Position numbers and translations under genes: made by a program
Origin: Planctomycetota bacterium
Lineage (GTDB): Bacteria; Planctomycetota; UBA1135; GCA-002686595
Reading direction: 5' to 3'
Length of the DNA stretch: 64,000 bases
NCBI GenBank assembly: GCA_014238415.1
Contig: JABABA010000001.1
Span: forward strand, 62,001-126,000
Notes under the pieces: generated by a model
Seen by the model: only the letters and a program-made list of their open reading frames with translations
Database searches by the model: none
Told to the model about the DNA's origin: nothing
In this document: positions 25,854 through 33,900 of the stretch, one piece after another
How positions within the stretch are numbered: position 1 is the stretch's first letter
Layout of the letters: each line of letters opens with the position of its first letter

Positions 25854-27191
25854 ATGGCAGAACAGGTCAGATTGCTGGGAGTGGGGGGCCGCCTTGGGGG
25901 TGTGGTCAGGGTTCCTGGTTCGAAATCGATTGCCCAGCGGGCGGTCCTGCTGGCAATGGTTGCTCACGGGAGAACCCGTTTGAAGTATTTGCCTGACGGG
26001 GAGGATGTGCGCTCGGCTATAGGCATGGCCACGGGCACAGGGCCTGCGTCCGATGCAGGGGTGCCCACGGTTCTTGAGTTGCAGGGCACTCCACCGGAGG
26101 CCGGGGTCAGTCGGGTTCGGCGCTGGACTGTGGGGGAGTCTGGCACCCTGGCCCGCTGTGCCACCGCCCTGGCTGCCATTGGATTGGATCCCGGTGGGAC
26201 GACGGAGATCCATCCCAGAGGCAGCCTGATGAACCGTAGAAGTCCGGCCCTGATGAGCGCCCTGGAGTCGGCGGGGGCCTGCATAGATGAGTTGGGGGTT
26301 CAGGGGGGCTGGCCGCTGCGGGTGAAATCCTTGCAGCCGCCCGAGGAGATCTTGCTGGAGAATCCGAGCTCGAGTCAGGAGGTGAGCGCATTGCTCCAGG
26401 CTCTTGCGGCCTGGCCAGATCCCAGGTTGCTACGGGTGCGTGGAGTGATTCCAAGTGAGCCCTATGTGCATCTGACCATTTCTGTCTTGAATGAGTTCGG
26501 GGCTGAGGTGCATCTTGAATCCTTGTCGGTTGATGAGAAATTGTTCCATGTCAAAGGACCTGTTCATGCCCCAGAGCGGACGCTGGTTGTTGAGCCGGAT
26601 GCGTCCGCGGCAGCAGTGGCTCTCGCTGCGGGTTGCCTGTCAATGGGCGAGGTGCGGGTCGAGGGCTTGGGGCTTGATTCGTCCCAGGGAGATATTCGTG
26701 TGGTCGAATACCTCAAAGCCTTTGGCTGCCAGGCGCAGGAGAAGCAGGTTGCCGGACAGGCCGCCCTGTGGGCTTGCGGAATCCCTACCCGTGGCGTTGA
26801 TTTGAACCTGTCAGGGGAGCCGGATCTTGCCCCGGTGCTGGTGCCTCTGGCCGCCGCCGCGGCCAAGGCCGGGCACGGCAGTCGCATCCGAGGGCTGGGA
26901 ACCTTGGACAGTAAGGAGAGCCCGCGGCTCGCCGGCCTGGTCCAGGGTCTGGAGGCCTGCGGCTTTGGAGTGCGGGCTGGGGCAAGCGAATTGATCCTCG
27001 ATCCGGGTTGGAACCCGGTCGCGGACCCTTTGCTGGACGCCCGTGGAGACCATCGCATGTTCTTCGCCTGGACCCTGCTGGGATGGGTTGTTCCTGGCCT
27101 TCGAATAGGGGGTCAGGAACATGTGGCCAAGTCCTGGCCAGACTTTTTGACAGACTTTGCCTCTGCAGGGGCGGAATGGGTCCAGTTCTAG
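25854..27191 (+). CDS. aroA: 3-phosphoshikimate 1-carboxyvinyltransferase (EPSP synthase)
   Basis: AroA transfers enolpyruvate from PEP to shikimate-3-phosphate in aromatic amino acid synthesis. The 445-residue protein has the N-terminal VPGSKSIAQRAVLLA motif and LPDGEDVRSAIG. The ESGTLARCATALAA segment stands in the position of the usual N-A-G-T-A/L-x-R loop, with Ser in place of Ala before Gly-Thr. The C-terminal DARGDHRMFFAW contains the catalytic D-H-R-M. UDP-GlcNAc enolpyruvyltransferase (MurA) is excluded by the K-S-I and D-H-R-M motifs. The gene is transcribed divergently from purC, and galE follows 29 bases downstream. Confidence 0.93.
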   Translation: MAEQVRLLGVGGRLGGVVRVPGSKSIAQRAVLLAMVAHGRTRLKYLPDGEDVRSAIGMATGTGPASDAGVPTVLELQGTPPEAGVSRVRRWTVGESGTLARCATALAAIGLDPGGTTEIHPRGSLMNRRSPALMSALESAGACIDELGVQGGWPLRVKSLQPPEEILLENPSSSQEVSALLQALAAWPDPRLLRVRGVIPSEPYVHLTISVLNEFGAEVHLESLSVDEKLFHVKGPVHAPERTLVVEPDASAAAVALAAGCLSMGEVRVEGLGLDSSQGDIRVVEYLKAFGCQAQEKQVAGQAALWACGIPTRGVDLNLSGEPDLAPVLVPLAAAAAKAGHGSRIRGLGTLDSKESPRLAGLVQGLEACGFGVRAGASELILDPGWNPVADPLLDARGDHRMFFAWTLLGWVVPGLRIGGQEHVAKSWPDFLTDFASAGAEWVQF

Positions 27192-27220
27192 GGCCTCAAG
27201 GAGCTAGGCTTTGACCACCC

Positions 27221-28246
27221 ATGGTGTCCCAATCTGCTTCCACTCCTGTCCCTAGCGGCCCGATCCTTGTCACCGGGGGTGCAGGCTATGTGGGATCCCA
27301 CGCGGTGCGCATGCTGAATCGTGCCGGGGTGCCCCTGGCGGTCCTCGACAACCTGAGCGCTGGCCATCTCTCGGCGGTGCCCAAGAAGGTGCCCTTCTTC
27401 AAAGGGGACCTGCTGGACGAACGTCGCTTGGACGAGGTCTTTGCTGAGGTCCGACCCCGTGCAATCTTGCACTTCGCTGCGCGCTGCTATGTGGGTGAGT
27501 CTGTGCGTGATCCAGACGGTTATCATCTGGTCAATGTAGAAGGCACTCAAAGACTGCTCATGGCAGCGCGGCAAGTGGAGGTCAAGGAGTTTGTCTTCTC
27601 TTCCACCTGTGCCACCTATGGGGTGCCTCTGGGCCTACCCATCAACGAGGACCATCCCCAGAACCCAATCAGTCCCTATGGGGAGACCAAGCTCAAGGTC
27701 GAGCACATGCTGGCGGCCGAGGAGAAGGAAGTGGGTCTGCGGTTTGCATGCCTCAGGTACTTCAATGCCGCCGGTGCCGATCCAAGTGGCGTGCATGGGG
27801 AGGATCACCGCCCGGAAACCCACCTGATACCGCTGACCCTGCAGGTGGCCCTTGGGCAACGGGAGCAGCTCTCTGTATTCGGAACCGACCACGACACCCG
27901 GGACGGTACCTGCATTCGGGATTATGTGCACATCGATGATCTGGCAGACGCACATCTCAGGGCTCTGTCCGTGCTTCAGTCCGGGCACGAGTCCCTGGCC
28001 TGCAACCTGGGGACGGGAGAGGGGGTCACCGTGCGAGAGGTGATCGCCATGGCCCGCAAAGTCAGCGGTCACCCAGTTCCATCCCTGGACACCTCTGCCA
28101 GGGAAGGGGATCCCGCCGGCTTGATCAGTGATGGCAGCCGTGCGATCTCCATGCTCGGCTGGGTTCCGCGACGATCGGATCTGCGGACTCTGCTGGAGGA
28201 CGCCTGGCGTTGGCATCGAAAGCACCCCACCGGGTATCGGGACTGA
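27221..28246 (+). CDS. galE: UDP-glucose 4-epimerase family protein
   Basis: This extended short-chain dehydrogenase/reductase has the N-terminal NAD-binding motif TGGAGYVGSHAV. The catalytic set is a serine/threonine pair in VFSSTCATYG and the Y-x-x-x-K in SPYGETKLKVE. NAAGADPSG, RDGTCIRDYVHIDDLADAH and NLGTGEGVTVREV are characteristic of GalE. The expected reaction is interconversion of UDP-glucose and UDP-galactose for envelope polysaccharide; UDP-GlcNAc or uronate specificity cannot be excluded. Length (341 residues) is typical. The next gene encodes a peptidoglycan carboxypeptidase, consistent with an envelope-related run. Confidence 0.93.
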   Translation: MVSQSASTPVPSGPILVTGGAGYVGSHAVRMLNRAGVPLAVLDNLSAGHLSAVPKKVPFFKGDLLDERRLDEVFAEVRPRAILHFAARCYVGESVRDPDGYHLVNVEGTQRLLMAARQVEVKEFVFSSTCATYGVPLGLPINEDHPQNPISPYGETKLKVEHMLAAEEKEVGLRFACLRYFNAAGADPSGVHGEDHRPETHLIPLTLQVALGQREQLSVFGTDHDTRDGTCIRDYVHIDDLADAHLRALSVLQSGHESLACNLGTGEGVTVREVIAMARKVSGHPVPSLDTSAREGDPAGLISDGSRAISMLGWVPRRSDLRTLLEDAWRWHRKHPTGYRD

Positions 28247-28371
28247 GGGAGTTCTTCGATTCGCGGCGTGGGCTCGTTACCCTTTCCCCCTTGCGTTTCT
28301 CCCCAGCACAGTTAGTGAGAACACTGTTCTTCCCGGTGCGCCCCGGGCCCAGCTTGCGGCCTCTGGTGCCG

Positions 28372-30021
28372 ATGGGTGGGTTCGGGGTCCTTGGTCTGCT
28401 GGCCCTGGGGGCCTGCGGCGGGGCAGAGGGGGGGTCGGGCGGGGCGCCCCTGGTCTTTGATGTGCCCTTGTCCAAGCAGGAGGCCGTCGAGCCGTCCGCG
28501 AGAGGGTCGTTGGAGGTTCAGGGCCCTGCGCTTGCCCAGGATGCAAGCACGGCTCCCGCGGGGACTCGGCTGTGGGATCAATTGAACGGATACGACCGTC
28601 AGCTGCAGGGGGAGGTGGAGGCTGCGGTCTATCAGGGCCTCAAGGCGGCCAAGACCCATGGCAAACTCAAGAGCGCAGATTGTCGCGTTGCGGCGGTTGT
28701 CCTGGACCTTGCGCGGGGCAAACAGGTGGTGGCTCTCGGCAGCAAGCGTGCTCAGCGGCCCGCTTCCAACCATAAGATTTTGACCGCCATCGCCGCCCTT
28801 GCACTTCTGGGGGGCGATGGATCATTCGAGACTCCGATCGAGGCTCTGGGGACAATCGAGGCCGGGACACTGCGCGGTCAGCTGGTTCTGCGCGCGGGGG
28901 GAGATCCTGTCTATGACCGCAACCACGAGAATGCCATGCCCGCCTGGGCGAAGGATGTGGCTCAGCTGCTTGCGCGCGCAGGAATTCAGCGCGTTGAGGG
29001 CGATCTGGTTCTGGACACGGGGACCTATGCAAGGCCGGCGCCCGCACCAGCCTGGCCCAGCAAAGGGGAGCACTGGCAGGAATACTGCGCACTGGCTGGC
29101 GGTTTCAGTGCCAACGCTGGTTGCCTGAGCGCGGTGCTTCAGTCGGTTCCGGGGATGTTGCGCGTGCGCGTCCTGCCCCCGGGGCATGGCCTGCAGGAGG
29201 AGATCAGCGTGCGCAAGGGGCCGGCCAAGAAGGCTTTGGACGTGCGTGTGGGAGTTCAGGGCTCGCGCGTCATCGTGGGGGGCACGATTCCCGCAGGGAT
29301 TCCCAACTGGTCGGCTCGCTTCGCTCATCCCGATCCGGTGGCACTCTTTGGGGGCGCTCTCCTTTTTGCTCTGGGCCTGCATGGGGTGGAGGTCACCGGC
29401 GCAGTCCGCCTGCAGGTAGATGCGCCCCAGGGGACTCCCCTGGGGGTGATTTCCCGGCCTGTCGCTGGGCAATTGGAGGCTATCCTTCTTGATTCCAACA
29501 ACAGTGTCGCTGATCAGCTGTTCTTGACCCTCGGCGCCCGGGTTGGGGATGGCTCACGCGCTGGTTCCCTGGGAGCGGTGAAGACCGTCCTCGCGGATCT
29601 GCGGCTGGCTTCGGGCAACCTCGTGATGCTGGATGGTTCAGGGTTGTCACGGGAGAACCGCGCGACCCCGCGCCTCCTGGCGGGAGCCATGGCGAGTTTC
29701 TCGGAACAGGATCCTGCCGCCTTTGATTTGTTTCTCCAGGCCCTGCCGTTGGCCGGACGGAGTGGGAGTTTGGCCAAGCGCATGGGCAAGGGTGCCGCCT
29801 TTGAAACCGTGCGGGCCAAGACCGGTTTTATCGGCGGCACCAGTGGGCTCTCTGGGGTTGCGTTGGAGGATGGTGCTCCCCGACTGGCGTTCTCGATTCT
29901 GGTGGAGTATCCGCGCAAGGCCGGCCTCAACGCCCGGGCCTGGAAGCCCATGCAGGACCGCATCGCCCAGTCACTGGCTGCTTGGATCAAGTCGCACCCC
30001 AGTCCCCCAACCCAGCGCTGA
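28372..30021 (+). CDS. dacB: PBP4-type D-Ala-D-Ala carboxypeptidase/endopeptidase (peptidase S13)
   Basis: The three penicillin-binding motifs are present: S-x-x-K as S132-N-H-K135, S-x-N in the LDSNNSVADQL segment, and K-T-G at about 483-485 in the VRAKTGFIGG segment (numbering from the ATG at 28372, 549 residues). The long insertion between the first two motifs is typical of S13 enzymes, which trim or cleave peptidoglycan cross-links in the periplasm. The N-terminus carries a lipobox (LGAC), so the protein is predicted to be a membrane-anchored lipoprotein. The ATG start lacks a positively charged n-region; an in-frame GTG at 28315 or TTG at 28354 would supply arginines, so the start is uncertain. 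A TTG at 28210 lies within galE and is rejected. Confidence 0.9.
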   Translation: MGGFGVLGLLALGACGGAEGGSGGAPLVFDVPLSKQEAVEPSARGSLEVQGPALAQDASTAPAGTRLWDQLNGYDRQLQGEVEAAVYQGLKAAKTHGKLKSADCRVAAVVLDLARGKQVVALGSKRAQRPASNHKILTAIAALALLGGDGSFETPIEALGTIEAGTLRGQLVLRAGGDPVYDRNHENAMPAWAKDVAQLLARAGIQRVEGDLVLDTGTYARPAPAPAWPSKGEHWQEYCALAGGFSANAGCLSAVLQSVPGMLRVRVLPPGHGLQEEISVRKGPAKKALDVRVGVQGSRVIVGGTIPAGIPNWSARFAHPDPVALFGGALLFALGLHGVEVTGAVRLQVDAPQGTPLGVISRPVAGQLEAILLDSNNSVADQLFLTLGARVGDGSRAGSLGAVKTVLADLRLASGNLVMLDGSGLSRENRATPRLLAGAMASFSEQDPAAFDLFLQALPLAGRSGSLAKRMGKGAAFETVRAKTGFIGGTSGLSGVALEDGAPRLAFSILVEYPRKAGLNARAWKPMQDRIAQSLAAWIKSHPSPPTQR

Positions 30022-30026
30022 GGAAG
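30021..30026 (+). promoter_or_regulatory. Shine-Dalgarno sequence that fixes the next start
   Basis: AGGAAG begins at the last base of the dacB stop codon and ends 6 bases before the TTG at 30033. Good spacing makes that TTG a better start for the phosphatase gene than the TTG at 29982, which lies within dacB. Confidence 0.6.
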
Positions 30027-30032
30027 ATCGCA

Positions 30033-30884
30033 TTGACCTGGAACGATCTTGACACCCTGGCCTTGGATTCTCCCTGGAAAGCAGATCTGAAGGTCGCCCT
30101 GGACGCGGCCCAGGAAGCAGGGCAGATTCTGATGGGGCACCTTGGGCACTTGGACCCCTCAGAGATTCGCTCCAAGAGTGCGGAGAGGGATCTGGTGACC
30201 GCTGCGGATGTGGCTGCGGAGAGAGTCCTGGTCCAGCGCCTGCGGGCGGCATGTCCGGGTCATGCGATCGAAGCGGAGGAAGAAGTCTCGGACCCTGCCG
30301 ATGACCGACCTCGCTGGTTTCTCGATCCCCTTGATGGAACGACCAACTTCGTGCACAGCCTGCCTGCCTTTGCGGTCTCCATGGGGCTGTTCGCCGATGG
30401 CCGTCCTGTAGCCGCGGTTGTGCACGCACCTCGCTTGGGGGAGACTTTTTGGGCCCTCGCGGGTTGCGGGGCATACCTGGAGTCCAAACGGCTTTGGGTT
30501 CGTCCCACCAAGTCCTTGGGAGATGCGATCCTGGCCACTGGTTTTCCTTATCGGCGGGGGCAGTTGGCCAACCCCAACTTGGGGAACTTCTGTCACTTCT
30601 TTCCCCATGTGCGCGGGATGCGGCGTTTTGGGTCAGCGGCATTGGATTTGGCCTATGTGGCTGCGGGGCGGCTGGACGGCTATTGGGAACTGCACCTTTC
30701 TCCCTACGACGTGGCCGCCGGCGGGTTGCTGGTGAGCGAGGCCGGGGGCCTTGTGACTGATGGAGTGGGGGGGGCGGGCTGGTTGCGTGGGCGCAGCATT
30801 GTGGCTGCCGGGCCGGATTTGCATTCCCTCATGCTGGCAGGTTTGGATCTGGACGGGTTGACGGAAGAGCGCTCCGGGACCTGA
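30033..30884 (+). CDS. Inositol-monophosphatase-family sugar/nucleotide phosphatase
   Basis: This Mg-dependent, Li-sensitive-type phosphatase is 283 residues long from the TTG at 30033, which has a well-placed AGGAAG; no ATG is available. Metal ligands appear in the EAEEE segment (about residue 80), in W-F-L-DPLDGTTNFVH (D98, D101) and in the C-terminal YDVAAGGLL. The last replaces the usual W-D with Y-D but keeps the aspartate. Family members hydrolyse inositol-1-phosphate, 3'-phosphoadenosine 5'-phosphate, histidinol phosphate or fructose-1,6-bisphosphate; the sequence does not decide which. It starts 11 bases after dacB and lies 61 bases before the UvrA gene. Confidence 0.88.
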   Translation: MTWNDLDTLALDSPWKADLKVALDAAQEAGQILMGHLGHLDPSEIRSKSAERDLVTAADVAAERVLVQRLRAACPGHAIEAEEEVSDPADDRPRWFLDPLDGTTNFVHSLPAFAVSMGLFADGRPVAAVVHAPRLGETFWALAGCGAYLESKRLWVRPTKSLGDAILATGFPYRRGQLANPNLGNFCHFFPHVRGMRRFGSAALDLAYVAAGRLDGYWELHLSPYDVAAGGLLVSEAGGLVTDGVGGAGWLRGRSIVAAGPDLHSLMLAGLDLDGLTEERSGT

Positions 30885-30945
30885 GGTCTCTGGCCCAGTT
30901 GGGGTTGCTAGAACAGCGTGGCTCAATTCCAGGTGGGGGGGTACC

Positions 30946-33900
30946 ATGCGTAGCTTGGACCTCTTGAATCCCAACCCGATCAAGGTCGTCAGGCAGAATG
31001 GTTGGAAGCGGAGCAAGGGCCCTCTGTGCACTATGACCCAGCTCCCCGGCCCCTCCCAAATCCGCATCCGCGGCGCTCGGCAGCACAATCTGGTTGGGGT
31101 CGACGTGGATATTCCGCGTCATGCTCTGGTGGTGGTTACCGGAGTCAGCGGTTCTGGCAAGAGTTCATTGGCATTCGACACTTTGTTCCGTGAGGGTCAG
31201 CGGCGCTTCCTTGAGACCCTGTCTTCTTATGCGAGGCAATTCCTGGGAGATCTGCGGCAACCGGAAGTCGACTCCATTGAAGGTCTGGCTCCTGCAATTG
31301 CCGTGGATCAACGGTCGGTGCCGCGGGGATCGCGCTCTACCGTCGGGACCCTGACTGAAATCACTGATCATCTGCGTATTCTCTATGCGCGGGCCGGCAC
31401 CGCTTACTGTCCTGGCTGCGATGAGCCAGTGACCTCGCGCACTCCTGAGGCCCTGGTGCAAGAGATCCTGGATGCCCACAAGGGTGATGCAATCCAGATC
31501 GGTGCCCCGGTGGTCCGTAGCCGTAAGGGTCATCATCAGGGGGTGTTCGAGGACCTGCGCAAGCGTGGTTTTGTTCGCGTTCGCGTGGATGGGGTGATCC
31601 ATCGATTGGAAGAGGTGCCGGAGCTGGGGCGCTACAAGTTGCATGACATCGAAGTGATTGTTGATCGCCTGCGGTCGTCTTCAGACAACCTGGCCCGCCT
31701 CAGGGAAAGCGTCCAGCAGGCCTTGGATGTTGGCGCGGGCGACCTGCTGTTGATCGCTGGGGACGAGGTGCGTTTGCTTTCCACCCAACGGACCTGCCCC
31801 TCCTGCGGGGACGATGTGCCTCCTCTGGAACCGCGGCTGTTTTCATTCAACTCGTCGGTGGGGGCCTGTCCCGCATGTTCCGGCCACGGTGAACGGCGCC
31901 AGGCGAGCGAGCGTTCGGTGGTGGCCGATCGTACCCTCACAATTCGTGAGGGGGCTCTGGCTGTTACCCGCTCCAAGGGCGGCGCCCTGCTGTTTCCACG
32001 GGCGGACTTTGCGTTTCTGGAAAAGGTTGCCAGGGCACACGACTTTGATCTCGACACTCCCTGGGAGGACCTTGGCCCCAGCGCCCGACGGGTGATTCTG
32101 CGGGGCGCCAATTCCAAGAAGCGCTTTGAGGACAAGAGCTCCTGGGCGGGGCAGAAGTCCTCGGGTTCGGTCGTCTGGAAGCGTCGCTGGAAGGGGGTCA
32201 TTCCAGCCCTGGATCGGGCACGGGAGCGGGGCACCCGCCGCAAGATGGTGGATCGCTTCCTGGCGGTGGAACCTTGCAGAGATTGCCAGGGCGCGCGCAT
32301 TGCTCCCGCCCCGCGAGCCGTGCGCGTGGCTGGCGTCCGTCTGCCGGAACTCACTGGACTGCCCGTGGATCAACTGCCTGCAGCTCTCAAAGCTCTCAAG
32401 CTCGACCGGCGGGAAGCGAGAATCGGTCGCGATGTGTTGAGCGAAATTCAGCGACGTCTGACATTCCTGCTGCAGGTGGGGCTTGGGTACCTCTCTCTGG
32501 ATCGCGCGGCGGACACCCTTTCCGGGGGCGAGGCCCAACGAATTCGGCTTGCCGCGCAATTGGGTGCGGGTCTGCGAGGGGTGCTCTATGTGCTTGACGA
32601 ACCCTCGATCGGGCTGCATGCAAGGGACCACGCAAAACTGCTTGAAGCCCTGCGAGGCCTTCGGGATATGGGCAACTCGGTCGTTGTGGTGGAACATGAC
32701 GAGGCGACCTTGCGAGCCGCGGATTGGGTGGTGGACGTGGGTCCCGGAGCGGGACGCCATGGGGGCGAGATCGTTGCCTTCGGGCCTCCTCAAGAGATCG
32801 CCAAGGCTGACACGCCCACAGGACGCCTGTTGCGAGGAGAGTCTCTCAAAGCGCCACGTACCACTCGCCGCCCGGGGAATGGAAAGTTCCTGCGCCTGAC
32901 TGGCGCACGAGCCTTCAACCTGAAGGATGTGGATCTGACCATTGCTTTGGGCACCCTGACCGCCGTAACCGGGGTCAGCGGCTCGGGCAAGAGCACACTG
33001 ATCCAGCGCACCCTGCGTCCTGCCGTGGAGCGCCATCTGGGTCGCGAGGTAGCAGATCCGGGAGACCATGATGCGCTGGAGGGGCAAACGGCCATCGATG
33101 ATCTGGTTGTGGTGGATGCGTCTCCTATTGGCCGTACTCCACGCTCTAATCCCGCCACCTACACCAAAGTCCTGACTCCGATCCGGGATCTGTTCGCTTC
33201 ATTGCCGGAAGCCCGTTTGAGGGGCTACTCCAAGAGCCATTTTTCATTCAATGTGGAAGCGGGTCGTTGTGAAGCCTGCCTGGGGGCCGGGGCCAAGCAA
33301 GTTGAACTGCAGTTCCTGGCGCCAGTGACCGTGCCTTGCGATGAGTGCGGCGGGCATCGCTTCCAAGAGCAGCTGCTCGATGTGGCCTACAAGGGGCACT
33401 CCATAGCGGACGTGTTGGCTTTGTCAGCCGAGGAGGCCTTGGAATTGTTCGACGGTCATACTCTGATCACTCGGCCCTTGGCCTTGATGGTGGAGGTGGG
33501 GCTCGGGTATCTGACTCTGGGCCAGCCTTCTACCACGATTTCCGGAGGCGAGGCACAGCGGCTCAAGCTGGTGTCCCATCTGTCCAAGCGGCCTCGCGGG
33601 CAGGTGCTGTACCTTCTCGATGAACCCACCACAGGCTTGCATCATGACGATGTGGCCCGGCTGGAAGGGGCCCTGCAACGCCTGGTGGATGGGGGCCATA
33701 CGGTGGTGGTCATCGAGCACAACCTCGACCTTGTGACAGCTGCCGATCAGGTGGTGGATCTTGGGCCTGAAGGGGGTGTTCTGGGTGGACGGATTCAGGC
33801 GTCTGGGACACCTGAGGAAATCGAGGCCTGCGAAACCTCCTATACCGGTGCGGCCTTGCGTGAGATCGCCAAGCAACGGCGAGGGAAGAAGCCGGCCGCA

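Noticed and set aside
25917-25927. GGTTCGAAATC, resembling a tRNA T-loop
   Set aside because: It encodes part of the conserved V-P-G-S-K-S motif of aroA, and no acceptor stem or anticodon arm can be drawn around it.
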